Assembly (NCBI GenBank): GCA_964388085.1
Contig: CAYLZW010000121.1
Coordinates: 1-15,587, forward strand
From: CAYLZW01 sp964388085
GTDB lineage: Bacteria; Myxococcota; UBA727; CAYLZW01
Reading direction: 5' to 3'
Length of the DNA stretch: 15,587 nucleotides
In this document: positions 6,347 through 13,194 of the stretch, piece after piece
How positions within the stretch are numbered: position 1 is the first letter of the stretch
Layout of the letters: each line of letters begins with the position of its first letter
Made by a program: the position numbers and the translations under genes
The notes under the pieces: model-generated
Databases searched by the model: none
The model's input: the letters and a program-made list of their open reading frames with translations, nothing else
What the model was told of the DNA's origin: nothing

Positions 6347-7968
6347 GGTGCCCCGCCCTTCGCTGCCTCGATGTCCGGATCTCGCATGACGGCCTCTGCT
6401 CCCTCGTCGCTGATGACGGCCTCGGGGGCCCAGGTCTCTCCCGCGCTCGCGAGCGCGAGGCCGATGTCGTTCTGGACGTCCCAGATGGGCGACACCGGAC
6501 CGCGGTAGCCTTGCACGAGGATAGCGAAGGCGATGGTGTCGCCAGCCGGATCTTCGACGTATCCGGAGAGAGCGCTGACGCCGCGCAGCGTGCCTGTCTT
6601 TGCGCGCAAGCGACGCTCGGCGACGGTGTCTTTCATGCGAAAGCCGATGGTGCCCTGCGTCCCCGCCACCGCGAGCGAGGTCACGAACTCGCTGCCGAGC
6701 TCGAAGTCACGACGCATGTAGGCGAGCAACCGAATCACCTGGCGCGCGCTCAGGCGGTTCACGTCGTTAAGGCCCGAGCCGTTCTCGTAGACGTACGTGC
6801 CCGGCTCAAAGCCGACCTTGCTCTCGAGGAACGCGCGCACCAGCGCGAGGCCGTCCTTGAAGTTGCCCGGGCGATCCTCCTCTTCGGCGCCGGGCGCCTT
6901 CTTCGAGATCGCCTTCACGAGCGTCTCGGCGATGAAGTTGTTCGAGTAGTGGTTCAGGTCGTTCACGATCTCGGTCAAGGCCGGCGAACGATCGACGAGG
7001 ACGAGGCGCGCACCCGCGGGCAGCTTGTCCTTCACGATGCGGTGGCGCACCTTCACGCCGCGCTGCTGCAGGAACGAGACGAGCGCCGAGCCGAAGTACT
7101 GCGCCGGGTCCCACATGCGCCGGTACCAACGACGAGGAGAGTCGCGATAGCCGACGTTCCCGGCCACCTGCACGAGCGTCTTGCCGCTCAGGCGATCGAA
7201 GCGGGACAAGATGTGCAGCCCCCGGCGCCAGCGCCCGGTCCTGACCTCGCCCTCGAGCGTGGCCGCCTCCACGGGGGGATCGAGGCGGACCACCGCGGGC
7301 TGGTCTCGCTCGCCGGGACGCATGTAGACCGCGATGGCGTTGTAGTTGAACGACAGCGCGCTGACGGACGCGGCGTACGCCCGGTCCGGCGCCTCCTCGA
7401 GGCTCCAGCCCTTCGGCTCCTGCTGGTCGTCGAACCAGGAGGCGTCCACGATGACGGAGCCGGTGATGCGCTCGATGCCGTACAGGTAGAGCTCGTTGGC
7501 CACGCGCTGCAGGCGCTCGGTGACGACGGTGGGATCGCCGTAGCCCTTCACGACGAGGTCGCCGTAGAGCACGCCGTTCTTCAGCACGCCGCGCGTGTAG
7601 TACTCGGTCTTGAAGCGATACTCGGGCTTCAAGATGTCGAGCGCCGCGGCGGAGGTCACCAATTTCACGTTGCTGGCGGGGTTTATCAGTTGGTCGGCCC
7701 CCGACTCCGCGATGACGGTGCCGTCGTCGAGCGAGGTGGCCATGAAGCTGACCTGCGCCTCGTGCAGCGACTCGCCGTTCAGGATCTCGAGCAGGGCGCC
7801 GCGCAGGCGGCCGTTGACCTCGTCGTGCACGCGCACCTGCCGGGTGGGCGGCACGACCTGGCTCGGCTCCGCGCCATCGGCCGCCACCGCGAGCTGCGGC
7901 ACGAGGAGGAGCGCGGCCACGAGGCTGGCGCCGGAGGTGCGGAAGGCTCGGTACAACAGGACACGCAC
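6343..7968 (-). CDS. dacB: D-alanyl-D-alanine carboxypeptidase/endopeptidase, PBP4 type (peptidase S13)
   Basis: The protein trims pentapeptide stems and cleaves cross-links in the periplasm. All three penicillin-binding motifs are present (numbered from the GTG at 7968): SNVK at 99-102 with nucleophile Ser99, SNN at 342-344, and KTGT at 457-460. The large insert between motifs one and two is typical of PBP4. The start is uncertain. The GTG at 7968 gives a compact 29-residue signal peptide ending VAVA and has GAGGAG ten bases upstream. ATG codons at 8046 and 8070 are in frame (567 and 575 aa); the first has GAGGG seven bases away but adds a long Arg-rich segment before the signal. It is the first gene of an apparent dacB-transglycosylase-fni operon, diverging from nagZ. 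Confidence 0.92.
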   Translation of the reverse strand: MRVLLYRAFRTSGASLVAALLLVPQLAVAADGAEPSQVVPPTRQVRVHDEVNGRLRGALLEILNGESLHEAQVSFMATSLDDGTVIAESGADQLINPASNVKLVTSAAALDILKPEYRFKTEYYTRGVLKNGVLYGDLVVKGYGDPTVVTERLQRVANELYLYGIERITGSVIVDASWFDDQQEPKGWSLEEAPDRAYAASVSALSFNYNAIAVYMRPGERDQPAVVRLDPPVEAATLEGEVRTGRWRRGLHILSRFDRLSGKTLVQVAGNVGYRDSPRRWYRRMWDPAQYFGSALVSFLQQRGVKVRHRIVKDKLPAGARLVLVDRSPALTEIVNDLNHYSNNFIAETLVKAISKKAPGAEEEDRPGNFKDGLALVRAFLESKVGFEPGTYVYENGSGLNDVNRLSARQVIRLLAYMRRDFELGSEFVTSLAVAGTQGTIGFRMKDTVAERRLRAKTGTLRGVSALSGYVEDPAGDTIAFAILVQGYRGPVSPIWDVQNDIGLALASAGETWAPEAVISDEGAEAVMRDPDIEAAKGGAP

Positions 7969-8141
7969 GTCGCGGGGGCTCCTCGCTCGAAACACAAAGA
8001 CGCCGGCGACCGTCGGGCATTCCCGACGGCGCCTCGGCTCCGCCATCCTAACGCCCTCGCGCGAGCGCATGCGAGTTCACGACCGAGACAGGCCGCGTGC
8101 ACCGTACCTGCGAACGACGACAACGCGTGAGCGTGCAGGCG

Positions 8142-8168
8142 TTTCGCGTGGCCCCTCGCCACGCGAAA
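8142..8168. promoter_or_regulatory. Perfect hairpin/operator-like inverted repeat in the dacB-nagZ divergent region
   Basis: The arms TTTCGCGTGGC and GCCACGCGAAA are perfectly complementary over 11 bases around a CCCTC loop. It lies between the divergent dacB and nagZ starts, 85 bases before the nagZ ATG. It could be an operator serving both directions or a structure in a 5' leader. It has no T-run on either side, so it is not a classical terminator. Confidence 0.5.
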
Positions 8169-8239
8169 TGAGCGCGGTCGCGTGCACGTTGGTGCGATGT
8201 GCCCTCGTGGTTGTGTGTCCTACACGTTCGCGACTGCGC

Positions 8240-8245
8240 TAGGAT
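8240..8245 (+). promoter_or_regulatory. Possible -10 box of nagZ
   Basis: TAGGAT lies seven bases before the nagZ ATG. If it is a -10 hexamer, transcription would begin at or beside the start codon, giving a leaderless mRNA. No convincing -35 is seen at 17 bases. GAGG, two bases before the ATG, is too close to be a good ribosome-binding site. Confidence 0.3.
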
Positions 8246-8252
8246 CGAGGCC

Positions 8253-9371
8253 ATGAACGACCTCCCGCTCGGACAGCTCTTCGTCATCGGCTTCGACGGA
8301 ATCACCGCGCCCGAGGCCGCGCGCGAGCTGCTGCGACGCGAGGGCGCGGGCGGCGTCATCCTGTTCAAGCGCAACGTCGAGTCGCTCGAGCAGGTGGTCG
8401 AGCTCAACCGCGCGCTGTTCCAGCTCGGCAGCGACGATCGCCCCGTCGTGGTGTCCGTCGATCAGGAGGGCGGCCGCGTGGCGCGCCTCCGGGGCATCTG
8501 CACCGATCTCCCCGCCATGCGCCGCATCGGCGAGCTCTGCGTCGGCGACGGCGACCTGCCCTATCGCGTGGGCGCGATGATGGCCCGCGAGCTCTCGGCG
8601 CTCGGCTTCCACCTCGACTTCGCCCCGGTGCTCGACGTCGACACGAACGCGGACAACCCCGTCATCGGCGATCGCAGCTTCGCGCGCGACGCCAGGCTCG
8701 TCGCGGAGGCGGGCGTTCAGCTCATCCGCGGCATGCAGCAGGCGGGCGTGGCGGCGTGCGGAAAGCACTTCCCCGGCCACGGCGACACCGCGCAAGACAG
8801 CCACTTCGAGCTGCCGGCGCTCGAGCACGACATGGAGCGCCTCGAGCAGGTGGAGCTGTTGCCGTTCCGCGCGGCCATCGACGCCGGCGTCGCTTCGCTG
8901 ATGACGGCGCACGTCGTCTTCCGCCCGCTGGACGACACGCTGCCGGCCACCCTGAGCGCCCCGGTGCTGACGTCGCTCTTGCGCGAGCGCATGGGTTACG
9001 ACGGCGTCGTCATCTCCGACGACCTCGAGATGAAGGCGGTCGCGGACCGCTGGGAGATCGAGGAGCTCGTGCGCCTCGGCTTGAACGCGGGCGTCGACCT
9101 GTTCCTCGTCTGTCACGATCACGACAAGCAAGCGCGCGCGATCGAGGCGGCGCACCGGCTGGTCGAGCGCGGCGACGTGGCCAAGGAGAAGGTGCTGGCG
9201 GCGCTTTCGCGCGTGGCGCGGCTGAAGGCTCGCTTCATCGGCGCTCCGGCGCCGCCCACGCTCGAGGAGGCGCGCGCGGTCGTGCGCTCCTCGCCGCACC
9301 TGGCGCTGGCCGCGCGGCTCGGCGGCGACGCGGCTCCCGAGGCGCGGGCCACGCCCGTCGACGTGATGTAG
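8253..9371 (+). CDS. nagZ: Beta-N-acetylhexosaminidase, glycoside hydrolase family 3
   Basis: NagZ removes GlcNAc from GlcNAc-1,6-anhydroMurNAc peptides during wall recycling in the cytoplasm. The protein is 372 aa with no signal peptide, consistent with a single-domain NagZ. Key features are SVDQEGGRVARL at 68-79, the loop KHFPGHGDT at 171-179 followed by DSH at 182-184 (the GH3 NagZ Asp-His acid/base loop), and VVISDDLEMKAV at 252-263 with the likely nucleophile Asp256. The frame is open upstream to 8199, but the ATG at 8253 matches the family N-terminus. Its substrates are the products of lytic transglycosylases, such as the one encoded divergently about 2 kb away, so the gene order fits a turnover and recycling pathway. 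Confidence 0.95.
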   Translation: MNDLPLGQLFVIGFDGITAPEAARELLRREGAGGVILFKRNVESLEQVVELNRALFQLGSDDRPVVVSVDQEGGRVARLRGICTDLPAMRRIGELCVGDGDLPYRVGAMMARELSALGFHLDFAPVLDVDTNADNPVIGDRSFARDARLVAEAGVQLIRGMQQAGVAACGKHFPGHGDTAQDSHFELPALEHDMERLEQVELLPFRAAIDAGVASLMTAHVVFRPLDDTLPATLSAPVLTSLLRERMGYDGVVISDDLEMKAVADRWEIEELVRLGLNAGVDLFLVCHDHDKQARAIEAAHRLVERGDVAKEKVLAALSRVARLKARFIGAPAPPTLEEARAVVRSSPHLALAARLGGDAAPEARATPVDVM

Positions 9372-9473
9372 GCGCGTCAAACACCGCCCCCACGAGGCTG
9401 TCCCAGCGCAACCAGAAGCGTTCGCGCTCGCGCCCGGTTTTCGGGTAGCGTGGGGCACCTTCCGGGGTGGCTC

Positions 9474-10244
9474 ATGGACGAGAAGTTGCGCGAAGCGCTG
9501 GCCACCGGTCGCGCCCTGTATGCCAAGAAAGAGTACTCGCGCGCGGAGCCGTACCTCGCGCAGGTCGCCGCGGCGAAGGTGCCCTACGCCGACGTGTACA
9601 ACATGCTCGGCGTCATCCATCACGACGGCGGTCAGTTCTCGAAGGCGCAGGGCTGCTTCGAGGAGGCCCTGCGCATCAACCCGGGCTACACCGAGGCGAG
9701 CCTCAACCTGGCGGTCACCTACAACGACATGGGCCGCTACCAGGAGGCGAAGGAGATCTACCTGACGGCGCTGACGCAGTCGACGCGCCCGGGCGGCAAG
9801 CTCGACTCGTTCGTCATGGGCAAGCTCGCCAACATGTACGCCGACATCGCCGAGGTGTTCGTCTCGGCCGGCGCGTTCGAAGAGGCCGCCGCCGAATATC
9901 GCCGCGCGCTCGCGCTCCGCCCCACCTTCATCGACATCCGCCTGAAGCTGGCGCAGGCGCTGCGCGACGCCGGACGGGCGGAGGACGCGCTGCGCGAGCT
10001 GAAGACCATCCTCGCGCAGAACCCGGAGTTTTTGCCTGCGCGAATCCACCACGGCATCACGCTGTTCTCGCTCGGGCAGACCGACGCCGCCATCGGCGCG
10101 CTCGAGGCGGTGCTCGAGGATCACCCGGGCGAGCGCCGGGCGGCGCTGTACCTCGAGATGATCCGGAGCCACGCGAGCCGGCAGGCGCAGGGCATGGCGA
10201 GCGTCATCGAAGCGGCGACCCTCGCGGCGAACGACTCGGACTGA
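9474..10244 (+). CDS. Tetratricopeptide-repeat protein
   Basis: This is a 256-aa all-helical protein without signal peptide or membrane segment. TPR-type units are visible through most of its length: around residues 10-40 (ALYAKKEYSRAEPYL), 42-75 (NMLGVIHHDGGQFSKAQGCFEEALRINP), 76-100 (NLAVTYNDMGRYQEAKEIY), 120-150 (AEVFVSAGAFEEAAAEYRRALALRP), 152-185 and 187-220. Such proteins are scaffolds for protein-protein contact. The ATG at 9474 follows GGGGTGG; a GTG at 9450 is in frame but leads into a poor TPR start. It lies 102 bases after nagZ and 150 bases before the FHA-PATAN gene. The specific function is unknown; context suggests a cytoplasmic signalling or assembly module with the two FHA proteins. 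Confidence 0.85.
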   Translation: MDEKLREALATGRALYAKKEYSRAEPYLAQVAAAKVPYADVYNMLGVIHHDGGQFSKAQGCFEEALRINPGYTEASLNLAVTYNDMGRYQEAKEIYLTALTQSTRPGGKLDSFVMGKLANMYADIAEVFVSAGAFEEAAAEYRRALALRPTFIDIRLKLAQALRDAGRAEDALRELKTILAQNPEFLPARIHHGITLFSLGQTDAAIGALEAVLEDHPGERRAALYLEMIRSHASRQAQGMASVIEAATLAANDSD

Positions 10245-10318
10245 CGCTGACAGGCCCGGCCGCCCGCGCGAGGACGCCGTGCAGGCCGCCGCGCTCCGGG
10301 CCGACACCCGCCAGAAAC

Positions 10319-10347
10319 TTGAGAACGCCGGCTCGTCGGCCTATCCA
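10319..10347 (+). promoter_or_regulatory. Candidate sigma-70-type promoter upstream of the FHA-PATAN gene
   Basis: TTGAGA (5 of 6 of the -35 consensus) is followed by a 17-base spacer and TATCCA (3 of 6 of the -10). The -10 lies 47 bases before the GTG at 10395. It suggests the FHA genes can be expressed independently of nagZ and the TPR gene. Confidence 0.35.
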
Positions 10348-10394
10348 TCGGTCAGCGTTCGTTGTGTCGACCCCAAGCTGGCCGAGGACCTTTC

Positions 10395-11342
10395 GTGACT
10401 GACTCGCCGAGCGGCTTCGCGCTGCGGTTCATCTCCGGCAAGTATCAGGGCGGAGAGTTTCCGCTGCCGGCGGAGAAGCAGGTCCTCATCGGGCGCGGTG
10501 GGGAGCTCGACATCGTCCTCGTCGAGGACATGGTCTCGCGCAAGCACGCCAAGATCTCGACGGGTGAAGGCAAGATCATCATCGAGGATCTCGGCTCCAC
10601 GAACGGCACCTTCGTCAACGGCGAGAAGATCAAGCGCGCGCGCCTCAAGATCGGCGATCGCGTGCTCATCGGCACCAGCATCTTGAAGCTGATCGACGTC
10701 GCGGAGGCGATGATCGCGCCGGACGACGACGCGCTGAACGACGCCGAGCTGAGCCAGCTCGCGCAAAACCGCGCCAAGAACTTCAAGAACCGCGCGGGCG
10801 ACTCGACGACCATGAGCGGCTCGCTCGGCGAGATGCCGGTGTCGGAGCTCCTGCCCATGCTCGCGTCCATGCGCAAGAGCGGCGTGCTCGCGGTGACCAA
10901 CGGCGAGGACTCCGGCCGCGTGTTCATGCGCGACGGCCGCATCTACTACGCGATCCTGAACGACAACGACGAGCTCGGCCCCATGAAGGCGCTCTTCCGC
11001 ATGACCGCGTGGTCGACGGGCGAGTTCCGGCTGCTGCCCCCCTCCGACGACGAGTTCATGCTCGAGCTCGAAGAGAGCACCGAGCAGCTCATCATGGAGT
11101 CCGCGCGTCAGTCGGATGAGCTCAAGCGCCTGCGCGACCTGCCTGAGCCCGAGGACATGCTGAGCATCCACAAGCCGCTCAGCCCGCCGCTGGCGGATCT
11201 CGATCGCGAGGATCTCGAGGTCTTTCAGCTCGTGCACAACCTCGGCTTCTTCCAGTCCGTCCTCGATCAGAGCCCCTACACCGATCTCAAGACCGCGACG
11301 ATCGTGAAGGGCCTGATGGACCGCGACTACGTGTTCGTCTGA
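10395..11342 (+). CDS. FHA domain protein with PATAN (DUF4388) domain
   Basis: This is a 315-aa cytoplasmic signalling protein. The FHA domain, which binds phosphothreonine peptides, spans residues 10-100 with the conserved GRGGELD (33-39), SRKH (48-51) and STNGTFVNG (68-76). A PATAN/DUF4388 domain follows at about 140-215 (SGSLGEMPVSELLPML, SGVLAV, GRVFMRDGRIYYA). The end (270-315) reads as a small helical, winged-helix-like segment often found after PATAN. Such proteins are common in myxobacteria and are thought to relay kinase or response-regulator signals. The GTG at 10395 has GAGG seven bases upstream; a TTG at 10362 is an unlikely longer start. The downstream neighbour also carries an FHA domain, so both may read the same Ser/Thr kinase. 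No kinase gene lies in the window. Confidence 0.92.
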   Translation: MTDSPSGFALRFISGKYQGGEFPLPAEKQVLIGRGGELDIVLVEDMVSRKHAKISTGEGKIIIEDLGSTNGTFVNGEKIKRARLKIGDRVLIGTSILKLIDVAEAMIAPDDDALNDAELSQLAQNRAKNFKNRAGDSTTMSGSLGEMPVSELLPMLASMRKSGVLAVTNGEDSGRVFMRDGRIYYAILNDNDELGPMKALFRMTAWSTGEFRLLPPSDDEFMLELEESTEQLIMESARQSDELKRLRDLPEPEDMLSIHKPLSPPLADLDREDLEVFQLVHNLGFFQSVLDQSPYTDLKTATIVKGLMDRDYVFV

Positions 11343-11382
11343 GGCCGTGGCCAGCGGCAGCGCCCGCCTCGGCTGCTTTCTG

Positions 11383-11388
11383 TAGACT
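11383..11388 (+). promoter_or_regulatory. Possible -10 box for a leaderless FHA/HlyD-like mRNA
   Basis: TAGACT ends six bases before the GTG at 11395, and no Shine-Dalgarno is present in between. Used as a -10, it would start the transcript at the start codon. No -35 box is clear. The spacing closely repeats the TAGGAT/ATG arrangement of nagZ. Confidence 0.3.
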
Positions 11389-11394
11389 TCCCCT

Positions 11395-12999
11395 GTGAGC
11401 CGGTCACAGAAGAAGGGTGGCTTGTCGCCGGAGGCGCTGTTCGACGCGGACGGGGCCACCGGAGAGGGCCCTCTCGTCGACGGCCAGGGCGGCGGCGGCA
11501 CCGAGGTGCTCGGCGGCCTGGTCTCCGAGGACGCGGCGCTCGTCGTCGAGAGCGGGCGGCACGCGGGCGAGCGGGTGGCGCTCTCCGCGGGGACCTGCGT
11601 CATCGGCCGCTCCTCGAAGTGCGCGCTCGTGTTGCGCCGCTCGGCGGGGGTGAGCCGCCGGCACTCCAAGATCGTCTACACGGAGGGCGTGTACGAGGTC
11701 AGTGACTGCGGCTCGCGCAACGGCACGCGCGTGAACGGCCGCAAGATCGGCCTCGGCTTCCCGCTGAACGACGGCGACGTCATCCAGATCAGCGACGAGC
11801 GCATCCGCTTTCGCGGCCCCTCGGGGCGCAGCGATGACCAAGACCCGCCCGGCCTGCTCGCCCGAGCGGAGCCGGTCGATCGCCGACTGCCCTCGCGCGA
11901 GCAGCCCGGCGAGATCCAACGCACGCAACGCGTTCGCGTCGATAGCCCCGACTCGCTGCTCATGACCCGCGACGGTGGCACGACGCCGGGCCGTCCGGCG
12001 CCCGTTCCTCCCCGACAAAACCCCTCCATCCCTGCCCAGCGCGGGGCGTCCCCGAAGGCGCAGACGGCGCTGTTCACCGCGCAGGTAGAGGCGCTGCGCG
12101 TGCAACAGCCGCCGCCGGTGGTCATGCCGCCGTCGACGCTGCTGCCGGCGCCCGCGCAGAAGGAGCCACCCAAGGGCGCGCTGTTCGCGCTCGGCATCCT
12201 GCTCGGCGTGGCCGTCCTCGTCGGTGGCGTGACCGCCTGGGACCTGTTGCTCAATGAAGGGCGCGTCCTCGGCGCGCTCGAGGATGACGCGGCGCTCGTC
12301 TGGTCCGGCATGGACGCCGCGCTCGACACCCCGGCCACCCCAACAGCAGCGGCCGCGGAGCCTGCCGCGCTGCCAAAGGCGACGACCGACGTCGTCGACG
12401 ACCCGCAGGCGGCCGACGAACAGAACTTGGCTCACGAACAGAAGGCGGCTGAGGAACAGAAGGCGCGCGACGAACAGAAGGCGCGTGACGAACAGAAGGC
12501 GCGCGACGAACAGAAGGCGCGTGACGAACAGAACGCGCGCGACGAACAGAACGCGGCTGAGGAACAGAAGGCGCGCGACGAACAGAAGACGCGTGAGGAA
12601 CAGAACGTTAGCGACGAGCCGGTCGCTGCGCTCGGCGGGCTCGTCGAGGTCAAGGCCGGCGTGGGCGGACGCGTACGCTCCATCGCCGTGAGCACCGGCG
12701 ACATCGTTCGCCCGGGCGACACGCTGCTGGTCATCGATCGTTCGTCACCGCGCACCGCGCGCAAGCTCAGCTCGCTGCGGCGCGAGGAGCAGGCGTTTGA
12801 GAAGCACGCCGCGCTCGGCAACGCGCGCGCGAAGCGGGACCTCGAGGAGGTGCGGGCGGAGATCGCCCGGCTCGAGCGGCGCGCCGGCACGCGCGAGGTG
12901 AAGGCCACCATCGGCGGCCGCGTGGACGGGTTGCTCGTCGACACCGGCAGCCGCGTGAGGAGCGGCGCGGTGGTGGTGCGCCTGTCCGCGGGCGGTTGA
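11395..12999 (+). CDS. FHA domain membrane protein with repeat stalk and periplasmic HlyD/biotinyl-like domain
   Basis: This 534-aa multidomain protein has an architecture I do not know under any name. The N-terminal FHA domain (residues 48-142) keeps GRSSKC (71-76), SRRH (87-90) and SRNGTRVNG (107-115). A disordered Pro/Gln-rich stretch (145-258) leads to one membrane helix (261-286). Eleven 6-residue repeats of the DEQKAR type follow (341-406), likely a charged helical stalk. The C-terminus (413-534) reads as a barrel-sandwich hybrid like HlyD adaptors: half-motif GGRVRSIAVSTGDIVRPGD, a helical hairpin (452-498), then GGRVDGLLVDTGSRVRSG. There is no biotin/lipoyl attachment Lys motif. The inferred topology is FHA in the cytoplasm with stalk and barrel in the periplasm. 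No ABC transporter is nearby. The start is GTG without a Shine-Dalgarno. Confidence 0.88.
   Translation: MSRSQKKGGLSPEALFDADGATGEGPLVDGQGGGGTEVLGGLVSEDAALVVESGRHAGERVALSAGTCVIGRSSKCALVLRRSAGVSRRHSKIVYTEGVYEVSDCGSRNGTRVNGRKIGLGFPLNDGDVIQISDERIRFRGPSGRSDDQDPPGLLARAEPVDRRLPSREQPGEIQRTQRVRVDSPDSLLMTRDGGTTPGRPAPVPPRQNPSIPAQRGASPKAQTALFTAQVEALRVQQPPPVVMPPSTLLPAPAQKEPPKGALFALGILLGVAVLVGGVTAWDLLLNEGRVLGALEDDAALVWSGMDAALDTPATPTAAAAEPAALPKATTDVVDDPQAADEQNLAHEQKAAEEQKARDEQKARDEQKARDEQKARDEQNARDEQNAAEEQKARDEQKTREEQNVSDEPVAALGGLVEVKAGVGGRVRSIAVSTGDIVRPGDTLLVIDRSSPRTARKLSSLRREEQAFEKHAALGNARAKRDLEEVRAEIARLERRAGTREVKATIGGRVDGLLVDTGSRVRSGAVVVRLSAGG
12415..12612 (+). repeat. Eleven tandem 18-bp coding repeats (DEQKAR type)
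   Basis: The unit is GACGAACAGAAGGCGCGC with small changes. Eleven in-frame copies give 198 bases and encode 6-residue units varying among DEQKAR, DEQNAR, EEQKAR and HEQKAA. Neighbouring central copies are nearly identical, which suggests recent slippage or expansion. The period of six rather than seven argues against a canonical coiled coil and for a single charged helix or flexible rod. Confidence 0.9.
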
Positions 13000-13042
13000 G
13001 GCTCGTGCCCTGGAGCTCCGATCCGCTTGCGCGAAGGGCGAG

Positions 13043-13194
13043 CTGTTCGGTGCTCCAACCTGGTCGGTGCCTGGGAGCGGAGCGACCGAGGATGGGGTGA
13101 AGCGTTTTCGGGGCCCGGACCCGAAACGCGAGGGGGCGCAAGCCCCCTGGAAACACCTAGAGCACCGAACAGGTGGCAACCTGTTCGGTGCTCT
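13043..13194. repeat. Intergenic cluster of inverted repeats, MITE- or REP-like
   Basis: CTGTTCGGTGCTC (13043-13055) is matched by its exact inverse at 13160-13172, bounding a 130-bp segment with 13-bp terminal inverted repeats. A further direct copy at 13181-13194 pairs with the right arm as a perfect 16-bp hairpin (13159-13174 with 13179-13194, loop GGCA). Inside are two more stems: AGGGGGC/GCCCCCT around a GCAA loop (13131-13148), and GCGTTTTCGGG with CCCGAAACGC (13102-13129, one bulge). It lies between convergent genes and supplies part of the TAG stop of the BatA-like gene. It may act as a bidirectional terminator, but there is no T-run. Confidence 0.75.

Noticed and set aside
8220..10307. 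Long minus-strand frame of 695 codons
   Set aside because: It is antisense to nagZ and the TPR gene, and its composition (Arg, His, Asp, Leu runs) is that of a codon shadow.
12415..12612. CRISPR-like periodic repeats
   Set aside because: The copies are contiguous 18-bp in-frame coding units without spacers, and no cas gene is present.
13159..13194. Classical rho-independent terminator
   Set aside because: The stem is strong, but neither strand has a T-run after it. It was recorded as part of a repeat element instead.
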